A stretch of DNA of 64,000 nt from Aphrocallistes beatrix (GCA_963281255.1 OY725491.1:2976001-3040000); one strand, 5' to 3'. Shown: positions 10,541 to 22,320, counted from the stretch's first letter. Program-made: numbers and translations. The notes: generated by a model not told the origin, from the sequence alone.

Positions 10541-11913
10541 CAGTTTGTTTCAAAAGTATTGGCACTAAATTTAAATACTAGAATTTTGAAAGTGAGATTC
10601 GTTAACGCACGATTTTAAATTTTATTATTATAATAGGGTTATGTAAATGTTAGATCCAGAATTCTAGTAATTTATTTTCTCCCTTTTCGATTTTAGGTAA
10701 ATTTTGATGCGTTTGGGCATATAAATACGAATTTTTATGTAAAAATAAGGGTGAAAGTCTCCCACTCGTGAAGGATAGCTATTTCCAATTCTGTCAAGTC
10801 AGTGAATTCTTGAGCACACAGTCTGTGATTGAGTACCCCCCAGATGTTTTCTACAGGGTTTAAGTCCGGTGAGTAAACTGGCCATTCCAATAACTTCAGA
10901 TGTTGACTCCTTTCTATGATTTACTGAACTGAATCGGAGAATTGTCTTCCTACATCGTCCATCAATCTGAGTAGTACACATCTGTAATCTTAATTAAACA
11001 CTCATTCAGGGTATCAATGTACATCTTAGAAGTGAAATTAGGTGTGAAGACCTTCAATAAAGTATCCCCTCTAGCTGAAATACCGGCACATATGTGTAGC
11101 TTTGATGCGGAACTTTTCATCATAAAACGGGATTTTCATTTGCTTTCGTCCACATCCCCACTCTACCTCGATTTAGCAGGACGGAACGTTCATCAGTGGA
11201 ATAGACGCTTTTCCAGTTGTCCTTGATATGACTTTTCATCATTGAAGTCTTTCCACACCTGTTTCATGTGTAATAAATGGTCCCATAGTGGGGGATTTAT
11301 AGCTAACCCCGAAACTTTGATTAGCTCGATAGACATGGAAGTAGAGGGAGCATTTGAAAACTTAGAAGCAAAATTGGCGTGAAGAGAGCGTATATACATC
11401 TTTGAGAAACAGTTTAGAGTTCTTATGATTGATTTTTTGTGTGAAAAACTAGTAACTCTAGGACGTTCGCTGAATTTTTAGTATCCCAATCTATTTTATC
11501 TCGAATTAGTGATTTTTTTCAGAAAAGGTCCTCATTGGTCTTCCAGTTCTTCGCGAAATATTTTCTACTGAAGTAGTCTCTGCATTAATTAACATTTTTA
11601 TCTTCTTCCTTCGATCAAATTGAGTCATTCTAGAGCTAATAGGTTTAAAGTAGGCATTCATAAACGAGAAATATGAAACAAATCTGCTTTGACGAACTTG
11701 ATTTTGAAATTGTGATTTTTCCAATAGTGAAGATTTTTCAAAAGGCATTTCATAAATTGCGATTATAAAAACGACTTTCTGAAGTCAAAACTTGATTTGT
11801 GGATATAATATGCAACAAGATTGGGTATATGATACATGAGAAACTGCATTGTACTCAATTGGCAGATGCATATTTGAATTAGCAAAGAGTGCCAATACTT
11901 TTGAAACAAACTG
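10541..11913 (-). mobile_element. Tc1-like transposon, 1,373 bp, inactive
   Basis: Left end CAGTTTGTTTCAAAAGTATT and right complementary end are both flanked by TA (10,539-10,540; 11,914-11,915). Length is standard for Tc1 family members. The transposase inside, minus strand, is broken. Confidence 0.9.
10750..11750 (-). pseudogene. Tc1 transposase relic
   Basis: Read leftward: an N-terminal part (11,748-11,506) with RRTGRPMRTF, the GRP-rich hook between DNA-binding helices; a central part with DERSVLLNRGRVGMW near 11,180-11,230; and a C-terminal part VYSPDLNPVENIWGVLNHRL near 10,820-10,890, the classical SPDLNPIE region that carries the third catalytic residue. Frames change between blocks and several stops intervene, so no protein can be made. 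Confidence 0.85.
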
Positions 11914-11915
11914 TA

Positions 11916-13215
11916 GTAAGCAATCGAATAATCGCCTGTGTGCTATCACTAGATATAGAATGCCAGTCAACTCGTATTTATACCAACTCGTACTAAGCTA
12001 ATTCGAGTCAGTTTTTAATTCCATTGATTGCTAAAATAATAGTCCACTTTTACAACTGAAACCTCTAAACAACTCCTACCTCGAACTATACCAATACACT
12101 CAAACTATTACAACTGAAACCACAAATAGGGACAAGTTCACTAGCTCCCTTTATATCATATAATTCCCTCTCAACATTTATCCAAACACTTGGGTGATCG
12201 TACAAAATGAAAAAGTGTGTCAACGAGGATAAAAAATAATAATCACACCTCGGATACCATTCGAGGATATAAGAATGTCTCATTTAATCATATCCATGGC
12301 AGTGGCGGTGCAGGAATTTAGCAAGAATAGGGCGAGGCGGGGAAAAAGAAAAAAATCTGCGGCCTTACTATGATTTGGCTTAGGTCGGTCCAATGAAATC
12401 CAGGACCGCAGAATTAAACTCGAGGCAAATGCCCGCATGGAGACGCTGCATTAGATCGAATTCTTTAGTCGATAGATCGAAAATGAACAGTTGTCAATAG
12501 ATCGACATTTGAGAGGCATTTGAGATGAGGAATGGCAATCAAATGACTGGCCGTTTTTTTGGATTTTTGGCGTAATGATTTGAGTATCAATCTTTCAGTA
12601 TAGAAGATTGAGGGATTTTGTCATAATCTTCTTTTGAAATAAATTCGATTTATCGACAACTGTCCATTTTCGATATAATCCGGGCGCCCCGCCCGGATGC
12701 CTTCCTTGGGACAACAAAGAATCCATGGTCCATATAAACAAATTAAAAACAGAGTCCAGAACTTGCCGAGACACGAGTCTGTTCCTGGTCTTCATCTTCT
12801 CTTCCACGAGGAAGAAGTGACGTCATAAGTCTTGAGAGTTCTGCACAGCTGAAGAATCTGAACTCTGCATCCATCTCCTCCAGACCGTAGCAGTGCTTCT
12901 CCTTGAGAGACAGTCTCTCCATCTCGCGGCTCTTCCCTGCTCTTTACACATAATGCTGGGAAGCACTTTCATTATGAAAAGAGTGTCGAAGTGTCAAACT
13001 TTTTTCAAAATCTGGGGTGTGAGGGCACACGCAATAAAGTCTAATTGAAATTACATTGAACATGATCATAAGGTCAATATCATGCTATATATGCATACTC
13101 AGTTTTTAATGATGATATGGCAAAGATGATATTAATGAGAAAATAACAGTTTGACTGATATGGACGATTTTGGAATTTGATCAAATATCCTAAATAGGAA
13201 ATTGTTCAACTAGAA
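11916..13215. other. No gene; inverted repeat of about 32 bp
   Basis: GATCGAAAATGAACAGTTGT at about 12,477 is answered in inverse by ACAACTGTCCATTTTCGAT at about 12,656, some 150 bp apart; possibly a damaged MITE. Near 12,305 CAGTGGCGGTGCAGG looks like a hAT-type end without a visible partner. Otherwise empty. Confidence 0.35.
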
Positions 13216-13505
13216 TCCTTACTATTAAAACTCCATTAATGTCTGTGTGTATATCTGCAACGAATTGGTTTAAGAAACTGTCAGGCACATAAAGTTTTTT
13301 GGCATTTAGGAGTCTTTTGGCTATGGATCCACTCATAGGCGTCAAACCCGGGAGGGCTGAGGGGCCTCGAGCCCCCCCCCGGATTCGAAGTTGGCCCATA
13401 GACGCAATACAAAAGTTAGGGATGAGCCCTCCTAGAACCCCCAAAATGTCAATATATTTTTCGGCTACAACTCAGCCATTTTAGGTGATAGAAGGCTGAG
13501 TTTTA
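13216..13505 (+). mobile_element. Helitron copy A, 5' fragment
   Basis: Starts A|TCCTTACTATTAAAACTC, the 5' end shared with copies at 42,810 (minus) and 49,644. Homology to the 49.6-kb copy continues through AACGAATTGGTTTAAGAAAC and AGTCTTTTGGCTATG. A C/G-rich segment (13,336-13,447) is unique to this copy. It stops after AGAAGGCTGAGTTTTAATA; the 3' hairpin is missing. Confidence 0.65.
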
Positions 13506-13584
13506 ATAAATTATTTTAATATAGTTTATAGAATTTGTTGAATAATTTTATGTTCCTCATTATTTAGCCTTAAAAGAAACATAT

Positions 13585-13989
13585 TCAGATATGATGTTGA
13601 ACTAAAGAACATTTGGAATGAACTCGATAAGAATTGGTGAAAATCATACAATTATTGTTAATTACCTTGCTAGTGAATTCAGGTCCTTGATCATGTTGGA
13701 TTACTTTGGGAACACCGAATGTTAAGTAGATATTCTGTAATCTTTCTAAAACCTTTCGAGTTGTCTTAGTTTTCAGGGCACGAGCAACAACAAACTTTGT
13801 AAGATAACATACAACAACAAGTATGTGATGAAATCCAAAATAGTTTGACGGCAAATCACACACAAGATCAATTCCGCAATTCTTCGGTGGTGAGATTGGT
13901 TGCAGTTCTCGTTGAGGCTGAGGTGGGAGTGGAGCGTTCAACTGGCACTGATGGCATGTTTCACCAGCAAAAATAATAAAATTCAGCAC
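13585..13989 (-). pseudogene. Retroelement integrase fragment
   Basis: 134 codons. The start has CHQCQ, the second half of an HHCC zinc finger, then GIDLVCDLP with the first catalytic Asp candidate, FHHILVVVCYLTKF, and FGVPKVIQHDQGPEFTSK with the second Asp (HDQGPEF). The frame then degenerates, so the Glu of the DDE triad is missing. This pattern is the core of a Ty3/Gypsy-type integrase, of the kind also found in KRBA2-like host proteins. No LTRs or reverse transcriptase adjoin it. Confidence 0.8.
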
Positions 13990-15049
13990 TAGAAACCTAA
14001 AAAGTTGAACATGTATATATAATATTACACCTTAATAATTACTTAGTGTACATAGTCTTCAACATCTTTGTATAATCAAAGCCAAGTATATTTGGCGTGA
14101 ATGGCCTCGGTAGTGGTCCTCGCTCCGGTATGAGTCGAATCGTGATTGTGCTGAATGATACCCGTATTTGTATTCATTGTATTTGTATTCATTGCAAATT
14201 TTTACGACAAGTTTAGGTATTGGTTGAACATTAGAAATAGAATCAAAATTGCAAATTATATTGTATCTCACCTAGAAAAGGTTGTTTTTCTCTCCTAGTC
14301 GATACACACTGCACTTACGAATAAATTCTTCCTTGTATACTTCTTGAATCCCGAAGGAATGGTGTTGGTCATAAGAAAATTCTTGACTTGATCGTATTCA
14401 ATCGCTTCCATAATGTCAATCTAGAAATGTAAAATTATTAGTTAGATAAAAATATACGCTTCTCTCTATTATATACACCCAGGTTAAAATCGTTTAATTG
14501 TCAATTTCAGACTGTACAAGTACAGCCTAGCTAATAGATGGTCAGAATCCGTAGGTAGTAAGATATCCATGGTCCATACTACTAATTCACATATAGGGTG
14601 GTCAGAATCCGTTGAAACAGGCCTGCGATTAAGCGGAGTCGACTGTGTACACATGTGATTGTATGTATATAAATGTCGGTATGTTCTGGATGAATTTTGG
14701 CATGAAAGTATCATATTCGAAATCAGCATCCCCAATTACTAATACCAAAAGCTGATAAAAATTCCACAGAAAGTGCTAACACATGGTGCAAATATAACGT
14801 CATAATTATTAGCATAATTTAAAATATTGGTTTAATTTATTACTATTTTCAAAGGAAAAATAGTTTAATTGTAGCCCTTAAAAAAACTTAAAAATCGATC
14901 GCAAAAAATCAAATTAAATATCCAAACCAAGACAAATCTAAAAAATGTCGGGCGACAGACCGATAGTGCAGCTCCAGGAAGTGACTCGAAGGAACATGAA
15001 ATGTGAATATCGGAATACGTCGGGAAATACTCATTTTAGGGCATTCTAA
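13990..15049. other. Repeat remnants, no gene
   Basis: 14,530-14,610 is a minus-strand copy of the 70-bp repeat of 7,818-7,880. It runs into GATTAAGCGGAGTCGACTG (about 14,629-14,651), a lone pogo/Tigger-type end as at 1315. The remaining sequence is AT-rich and unrecognised. Confidence 0.45.
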
Positions 15050-15500
15050 GTTTGAAATTTGGAATCTACATATCAAAATATCTTATAATATCCGTTGAGA
15101 GCTCGCTTTTAGCTTAAAATAAGATTTTTTTCAATAAGTGTGAGAATATGTACTTTATATATTAATATTTAATAGCTCATAAAATATTCACATTATTTCT
15201 TTCAAAGTGTAAAATCGGAATCTACATATTAAATATCCTATATTAGCCGTTGAGAACTCGCTTTTAGCTCAAAATAAAACTTTTTTTAAAAGGTGTGGAA
15301 ATATGTATATATCAATATGTTAATAACTCATAAATTATTCATGTTATGACTTTCAATGCGCGAAAATCAGATCCTACATGGTGAAATCCCCTACATTAGT
15401 CGTTGATATCTAGCTTATATCTTTAATTAATTAAACAAAGCTTTGCAGTTGAGGTGTTAAAATATGAATATATACTTATAAAAACCGGAAGTGATGAGAT
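15050..15500. repeat. About 150-bp tandem repeat, three diverged copies
   Basis: Copies near 15,050, 15,200 and 15,350 share GGAATCTACATAT, TATCCGTTGAGA and CTCGCTTTTAGCT-type blocks. It lies downstream of the minus-strand LINE reverse transcriptase and might be its 3' untranslated region. Confidence 0.65.
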
Positions 15501-15649
15501 TTTGCGAAAAAATGTTGACGGTGCACATCTACACAATAATGAGATCCTACATGCGAAATTTGGTAAAAATCGGACTACTAGATTTCGCAGTAGCGCGCGT
15601 ACGGACAGGAATTATTGAAAATTATATAATCCATGGGGTATCAACGAGT

Positions 15650-17640
15650 TCATAAACCGGTTGGTAGTGGTTTCAGGAAGAGGGAATGTAGAAGAATTAC
15701 GGAGGGAGTACGTGTATTTTTCGGTTTCGGTAGCAAATGGTGTAATTTATATGATGCGGACTTGACGGCAATGAAAAATTTCCTAGACAAATTCTCCCTC
15801 CTAAGAGAAGCTTTATCCAGGTGGTGTTTCAAACATGCCGCATCGTAAACCAACTCAGGTTCGATAATTCTCATCGCTCTCCTCTGGATGGATTCGATTT
15901 TGGAGGAGTCAGCTGCGGTCAGTGATGTACGCCATACAGGACAGGTGTATTCCAGCACTGGCATGTTGACAGACCCATGGAACATAAGCAGATCCCCACT
16001 GTCAAGCCCAGCCCTACGCAAATGTTTTAGATGGTATCATCGCTTGGAAGCCTTAGAACAAATATAGGTGGTATTATCAGTCCAAGTGATTTTGTCGGTA
16101 ATAATCAACCCTAACAACTTAACACTTTTCACGTGCTCAATTTCCGTCCCTTGGATCGTAATTGGAAGGATATCTAAGGGCTGTTGATGGAACGAGATGA
16201 CGATGTCCTTAGTTTTGTCGACGTTAGGTGACATTTTGTTGGAGATGGACCAAGAGACCGCTTGATTGACGTGCGTCTGCATAGAGCTTGAGCTCTCCCT
16301 CTGGACATGCACTGTGAGGGTGGTATCATCCATGTACTTGTGCATAGTCAACGGGGGATGCAGATCGTCAATTAGTACAATGAAAAGGAGGGCCCCAGCC
16401 AAGTACCTTGAGGTACAGATCCCTTCAAGCAAACCCAATCAGACAACTCCTGGCCAAGTCTCACTCTCTGGAACCTATCGGACAAAAATGCACATGACCA
16501 TCGGACGATAAAATTTGGGAGGTCCACGTGATCGAAAGCCTTACGATAGTCCAAGTGGACCACGTAAGAGGTGTTCCTTTCCTCTGCCACAAGGAGCCAA
16601 GTGTGGACCATATCTACCAGTGCATGTGTGGCAGATAGACCTCTGAGTCCGCCATATTGATTCACATCTAGCCTGTCAACAATGATGTCAAGCATCCACC
16701 CTCCTACAATTCGCTCTAGCTGTTTACACAATGACTCGACAGAGGCTGAACCATTGCGCAATCTTGTCTGCACACAGGGATATAGTTCGTACGATGGAAC
16801 CTGATTCTCTCACAGATGAATTGGTCAATAAAACAGTACAAAGAAAGAACATTTTCGGACCAGTACGTAATTAATCGCTTGTCTGAGTATACACAGCTTC
16901 TTCATTATTTCGTCCCACTCAATTATTGCGTTAATTAGATTGTGCTTATCATAACATATTAATTACCTGACTATCAACATAGTATTGCATAATTAAAGAT
17001 CACCACCACACAAATAATTAATCAATGCATGCAGGTCGGAGGAAGTTTTCCCTAGGCCGGTAAGGGCTTTGGTATGCTGTATGACGCCTAACTTGTCGGA
17101 TTGGTAATGCTGGTTTATTAAATGTAGAATGTTGAGTTCGCAAGATGGTTGCAGGTACAATGGGGTCAAATCAAAACCAGCTAAGGCATTAGAAAAATTA
17201 TCTTTCGCTCTTTGACTACTGACTCGGATATCTATGTTTACGGTCTTACCTGCGTTAAAAAAAGAACGAAGTGACAGGCTCATAAACGACAACTTTGTGA
17301 TCAGAGAAGCTAGATAGAGCAAAAAGTTTGGGCGCATGCAGGTTGTTTATGTTGGTAAATATTTTGTCTAAAATTGCAGCACGCCGGGTTGGTAATCATA
17401 CAGCCTGTTTCAATAGATAGCGCCTCAGCTGGGTGTCATTCAAGCTGTTAAAATCGTCGAGGAGCATAATGCCAGAATTTTGGTCTTTTTAAGGACATTG
17501 TCCAAGGAATTTAAGACGTGGTAATTACAAGCACCTGGGAGTAATAAACAGCGCCAATTAAAATATGAGATAAATTTCGTGGCATACATTTATCCCTCAC
17601 CAGTAACCAGTCTCTGCTTCCGACATCCTGCTCGCCTGTC
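15650..17640 (-). pseudogene. LINE (APE endonuclease + reverse transcriptase), CR1/Jockey-like, inactive
   Basis: Read leftward. Near 17,600-17,540 are endonuclease fragments (LLVRDKCMPRNL, HILIGAVYYS), then LDDFNSLNDTQL and PTRRAAILDKI near 17,460-17,360, the usual end of an AP endonuclease domain, with one stop between. A linker (17,337-16,993) leads to the reverse transcriptase: YVVHLDYRKAFDHVD, VPQGTWLGP and KYMDD (catalytic YMDD near 16,330), then NKMSPNVDKTK and VKLLGLIITD. The 3' frame 16,021-15,650 has MPVLEYTCPVWR and IQRRAMRII of the RT C-terminus. Domain order fits a second ORF of a CR1/Jockey-clade LINE; frameshifts near 16,400 and 16,030 and stops in the endonuclease inactivate it. 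Confidence 0.88.
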
Positions 17641-18032
17641 GGTAGGGTTGACGGGACCTGTACAAACCACTACTAGGTAGTGTGTAGTGTGGTACAGGGT
17701 TTGAGGGATAAAATTTTGACAAGTCCAGGGGAGAGAAAATAGGAAAAGTAAGAAGGATCAAACATCTCGGGGAATACATCAATAGGAGAAAAGGAATACA
17801 TACAGAACGAATAACAAAGCGCGGAGGAGCAAACAAAACATATAAGCTAAACTGTAAGTTAGTTTGTATAAAGTTTTGAAAAGTAATACAACCAAAGTAA
17901 TCAATGAGTGAGCGACGAAGTGTTCCGGACAAAGTGTCTAAGGAAGAAATGACCAGGCGAAGAAGAGTTCGATTACCGTGTATAGAATTCTATGGTATGA
18001 TATATTGGTGAGCTAGGTTTCTTTCGAGTTTG
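17641..18032. other. No recognised gene
   Basis: May hold more of the LINE endonuclease upstream of 17,640, but I cannot align any motif. The 111-codon minus frame (17,597-17,932) is not recognised. Confidence 0.3.
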
Positions 18033-18620
18033 TTCAATGAGGGCATGCCTAATTTACGGGACGGGACAGTCCCGTAAAATCTAGATGCCTAATTTACGGG
18101 ACGGGACAGGACCATCTCGGATCTAGGTACCTAATTTACGGGACGGGACATAAAAGGTACCTAATTAATGGGACGGGACAGAAAAGGTGCCTAATTTACG
18201 GGATGGGACGGGTTAAGATGCCTAATTTACGGGATGGGACGGGTTAAGATGCCTAATTTACGGGACGGGACGGGTTAAGATGCCTAATTTACGGGACGGG
18301 ACGGGTTAAGATGCCTAATTTACGGGACGGGTCAAGATGCCTAATTTACGGGACGGGACGGGTCAAGATGCCTAATTTACGGGACGGGACGAGTTAAGAT
18401 GCCTAATTTACGGGACAGGACAGAATCATTCCGGAAAACTTTTGTCAGTACTTAATTTGCGAGACGGGACAAAAATACCGTACTATACAGTCGAGTCGAT
18501 TCAGTGTATTGTGACACTTAGTCATCCCATTATTCACTAGACTACGTATATTCTATTAACTATGTATGTTATTCATTATATCAATATTTATTCTACAATT
18601 CACAATATAGTTATGTACTA

Positions 18621-18712
18621 CAGTGAAGATTGGATATAACGACAAATCGCAAATAACGACATTTTTCTCTTGCCCGATAGTACGTCGTTATACTCGTATC
18701 CAATCTTCACTG
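18621..18712. mobile_element. 92-bp palindromic MITE, TA target
   Basis: CAGTGAAGATTGGATATAAC at the left is complemented by the right end ending CAATCTTCACTG; TA flanks both (18,619-18,620; 18,713-18,714). Second-level insertion. Confidence 0.85.
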
Positions 18713-18847
18713 TATATAATTATTCGGGTACAATGAATCCGCTTAATCAGAACACATTGGGTCGTGATACTTTGTCCCGATTAAGCAGAATTCCCAATTA
18801 ACCAATAGTATTTAATACTAAATTCTATGTATGAAAACTATTCTACT

Positions 18848-18939
18848 CAGGGGCGTTCCCAAGGGGGGGCATCTGGGTCATTTTCCCGAGTTTGTTTCTC
18901 CGCTTGCCCCGGTTTAGAAAATTCTTGTGACCGCCCCTG
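18848..18939. mobile_element. 92-bp hAT MITE, TSD ATTCTAYT
   Basis: Ends CAGGGGCGTTCCCAAG and complement of CAGGGGCGGTCACAAG. Flanks ATTCTACT and ATTCTATT match at 7 of 8 bases. The first eight bases equal those of the autonomous hAT at 4,663, so that transposase may mobilise it (inference). Confidence 0.78.
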
Positions 18940-19322
18940 ATTCTATTCCTGGAGATTTAAGCAGTTTTCGCGATTAATCGATGTCACAATACCTTGAATC
19001 GACTCGACTGTATAATTAGGTATTTTTCTGTCCGGTCCGGCAAATTATGTACTGACAAAGTTTCCGGAATGATCCTGTCCCGTCCCGTAAATTAGGTACC
19101 TAGATTTTCCGGGATGGTTCCGTCCCGTCCCGTAAATTAGGCATCTTAACTCGTCCCGTCCCGTAAATTAGGCATCTTGACCCGTCCCGTCCCGTAAATT
19201 AGGCATCTTAACCCGTCCCGTCCCGTAAATTAGGTACCTAGATTTTCCGAGATGGTCCTGTCCCGTCCCGCCCCGTAATTAGGCATGCCCATTCAATGAA
19301 TAAAATGAGGTCATTGCATTCG

Positions 19323-21475
19323 TGAATCCACCCAGTCAAGTTCGTAGAATTTCGGGTCTCTGGTGACTCCACTCAGTCAAGTTCGTAGAATTTGGGGTCT
19401 CTGGTGACCCCACTCAGTCAAGTTCGTAGAATATGGGGTCTCTGGTGACCCCACTCAGTCAAGTTCGTAGAATTTGGGGTCTCTAGTGACCCCACTCAGT
19501 CAAGTTCGTAGAATTTGGGGTCTCTGGTGACCCCACTCAGTCAAGTTCGTAGAATATGGGGTCTCTGGTGACCCCACTCAGTCAAGTTCGTAGAATTTGG
19601 GGTCTCTAGTGACCCCACTCAGTCAAGTTCGTAGAATTTGGGGTCTCTGGTGACCCCACTCAGTCAAGTTCGTAGAATTTGGGGTCTCTGGTGACCCCAC
19701 TCAGTCAAGCTCTTAGAATTTGGGGTCTCTGATGACCCCACTCAGTCAAGTTCGTAGAATTTGGGGTCTATGGTGGCCCCATTCAGTCAAGTTCGTAGAA
19801 TTTGGGGTCTCTAGTGACCCCACTCAGTCAAGTTCGTAGAATATGGGATCTCTGGTGACCCCACTCAGTCAAGTTCGTAGAATATGGGGTCTCTGGTGAC
19901 CCCACTCAGTCAAGTTCGTAGAATTTGGGGTCTCTGGTGACCCCACTCAGTCAAGTTCGTAGAATTTGGGGTCTCTGGTGACCCCACTCAGTCAAGCTCG
20001 TAGAATTTGGGGTCTCTGATGACCCCACTCAGTCAAGTTCGTAGAATTTGGGGTCTCTGGTGACCCCACTCAGTCAAGTTCGTAGAATATGGGGTCTCTG
20101 GTGACCCCACTCAGTCAAGTTCGTAGAATTTGGGGTCTCTGGTGACCCCACTCAGTCAAGTTCGTAGAATTTGGGGTCTCTGGTGGCCCCATTCAGTCAA
20201 GTTCGTAGAATTTGGGGTCTCTAGTGACCCCACTCAGTCAAGTTCGTAGAATATGGGATCTCTGGTGACCCCACTCAGTCAAGTTCGTAGAATATGGGGT
20301 CTCTGGTGACCCCACTCAGTCAAGCTCGTAGAATTTGGGGTCTCTGATGACCCCACTCAGTCAAGTTCGTAGAATTTGGGGTCTCTGGTGACCCCACTCA
20401 GTCAAGTTCGTAGAATATGGGGTCTCTGGTGACCCCACTCAGTCAAGCTCGTAGAATTTGGGGTCTCTAGTGACCCCACTCAGTCAAGTTCGTAGAATAT
20501 GGGGTCTCTGGTGACCCCACTCAGTCAAGTTCGTAGAATTTGGGGTCTCTGGTGACCCCACTCAGTCAAGTTCGTAGAATTTCGGGTCTCTGGTGACTCC
20601 ACTCAGTCAAGTTCGTAGAATTTGGGGTCTCTGGTGACCCCACTCAGTCAAGTTCGTAGAATATGGGGTCTCTGGTGACCCCACTCAGTCAAGTTCGTAG
20701 AATTTGGGGTCTCTGGTGACCCCACTCAGTCAAGTTCGTAGAATTTGGGGTCTCTGGTGACCCCACTCAGTCAAGCTCGTAGAATTTGGGGTCTCTGATG
20801 ACCCCACTCAGTCAAGTTCGTAGAATATGGGATCTCTGGTGACCCCACTCAGTCAAGTTCGTAGAATATGGGGTCTCTGGTGACCCCACTCAGTCAAGCT
20901 CGTAGAATTTGGGGTCTCTGATGACCCCACTCAGTCAAGTTCGTAGAATTTGGGGTCTCTGGTGACCCCACTCAGTCAAGTTCGTAGAATATGGGGTCTC
21001 TGGTGACCCCACTCAGTCAAGCTCGTAGAATTTGGGGTCTCTGGTGACCCCACTCAGTCAAGTTCGTAGAATATGGGGTCTCTGGTGACCCCACTCAGTC
21101 AAGTTCGTAGAATTTGGGGTCTCTGGTGACCCCACTCAGTCAAGCTCGTAGAATTTGGGGTCTCTGGTGACTCCACTCAGTCAAGTTCGTAGAATTTGGG
21201 GTCTCTGGTGACCCCACTCAGTCAAGTTCGTAGAATTTGGGGTCTCTGGTGACCCCACTCAGTCAAGTTCGCAGAATTTGGGGTCTCTGGTGACCCCACT
21301 CAGTCAAGTTCGTAGAATTTGTGGTCTCTGGTGACCCCACCCAGTCAAGTTCGTAGTAGTGGGGTCTCTGGTGACCCCACTCAGTAAAGTTTGTAGAAGT
21401 TGGGGTCACTAGTGACCCCACTACGTCAATTTTATTATGGTCCAATTAGGGGTCAATTTTGACCCCACTCAGACA
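19323..21475. repeat. 41-bp satellite, about 50 copies
   Basis: Monomer reads GGGGTCTCTGGTGACCCC followed by ACTCAGTCAAGTTCGTAGAATTT. The first 18 bases form a hairpin (GGGGTC...GACCCC) that is kept in most copies, although its loop varies (CTGGT, CTAGT, CTGAT). Rare variants (GGTGGCCCCATTCAG, ATATGGGATCTC) recur about 410 bp apart, ten monomers, which shows block duplication. The last copies (after 21,300) are diverged, as expected at an array edge. No protein is implied: 41 is not a multiple of three. Confidence 0.95.
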
Positions 21476-21510
21476 GATTAAGTGATTCTTAGGACATCGT
21501 CCTGGATGGG

Positions 21511-21781
21511 TTAAAATCAGAACACCCAAAATATAATTTTATTCGCCTCTATATTATTTGAATAAACGTTTATAAACTTAAATTTATCATTAAGATTGAG
21601 AAACCTCGTTAAATAAGCAATCATAGCGAATTGATATCCTTAATATTCTAACAAAAATCATATTTATAATGATTAATGTCATATTGAATTAGTGTTATTT
21701 CACTAATCGTACAAATTCACTGATCCGAACGATTTTTTCGAACATTGGAACAGAGCTGTTCGGATTAGCGAGGGTGTACTG
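21511..21781. mobile_element. Pogo/Tigger-like MITE lacking its left end
   Basis: Closely matches the complete copy at 53,002-53,332 from AACACCCAAAATATAATTTT to the right end GGATTAGCGAGGGTGTACTG. The first 60 or so bases are absent where the 41-bp satellite ends. Confidence 0.85.
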
Positions 21782-21975
21782 TATTCGAGATAAGAATTAT
21801 TCGAAAGTTTTCCACACTCTCCGGGCACAACTTTGGCTATTTCTACCATGCACTCTTTTACCATTTCAGAGCTCACAAATGGCATCTTTTTCTGGTTCAA
21901 AATCCAAGAAACACGCAATGAAGCTCTGCCGCCCTTTCGCCTGTTATGTTGTTGAGGTGCATCATAATTTTGGAG
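21782..21975 (-). pseudogene. Possible hAT/ZBED transposase fragment
   Basis: Frame from about 21,970 leftward contains LRVSWILNQKKMPFVSSEMV and KECMVEIAKVV, resembling the 'I...KPF.D.E.IK.CM.E' segment of ZBED/SCAND3-like hAT transposases. It runs straight into the MITE and stops. Short, no catalytic motif; moderate to low confidence. Confidence 0.45.
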
Positions 21976-22194
21976 GAATATGTATATGACTGAAGGAGTG
22001 AAGATAGCTTATGCTCTCGTTCTTCTATTCCTATTGAATACTATTCTTCAAAGTTCCTGTGATTAGTCAGTAGTGCAAGTAGTGTAAATTGACGATTTTC
22101 TTGCAATTTGATTTTCTTAGTTGATGAGTATTATTGTGCCATTGAAACAACAATCTACTTGTACTCAAAGTTGATGGAATGAAAAGATTAGCAA
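21976..22194. other. No feature seen
   Basis: AT-rich spacer between the hAT fragment and the R1 remnant. Confidence 0.3.
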
Positions 22195-22320
22195 TTTAGC
22201 ATATATAAAAAATCGTATACCGAGGTGCACAGCTACAAGTACATATATACTCGTACTATTCACACCTCCTGTAAAATCATTATCACATTGGTCTGGCCAG
22301 TACAGCGGATAGTTATTACG
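22195..22320 (+). repeat. Dispersed repeat R1, partial copy
   Basis: Shares ATACCGAGGTGCACA, TCATTATCACA and TGGTCTGGCCAG with the longer R1 copies at 38.7, 53.8 and 57.5 kb. Confidence 0.6.

Larger units (their letters stand above)
18488..19010. mobile_element. Pogo/Tigger-like MITE nested in the hAT foldback
   Basis: Ends CAGTCGAGTCGATTCAGTGT and complement of CAGTCGAGTCGATTCAAGGT, continuing through TATTGTGACA, with TA on both sides (18,486-18,487; 19,011-19,012). It carries two further insertions. Confidence 0.85.
18041..19291. mobile_element. hAT-type foldback MITE with repeat arms, TSD TTCAATGA
   Basis: Left arm (18,041-18,480) is a tandem array of GCCTAATTTACGGGACGGGA units; the right arm (19,020-19,290) is the same array inverted. 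Ends are GGGCATGCCTAATT and its complement. TTCAATGA stands at 18,033-18,040 and 19,292-19,299 (one unpaired A at the right end). The arms also pair through CATTCCGGAAA...TTTTGTCAGTAC. Between the arms lies a nested element. Confidence 0.85.

Noticed and set aside
13299-13484. Small plus-strand gene over 13,299-13,484
   Set aside because: It lies across the Helitron A fragment and a C-run insert; no recognisable protein feature.
19323-21475. CRISPR-like array
   Set aside because: Repeats are contiguous 41-bp monomers with no unique spacers, in a eukaryotic, transposon-rich context.
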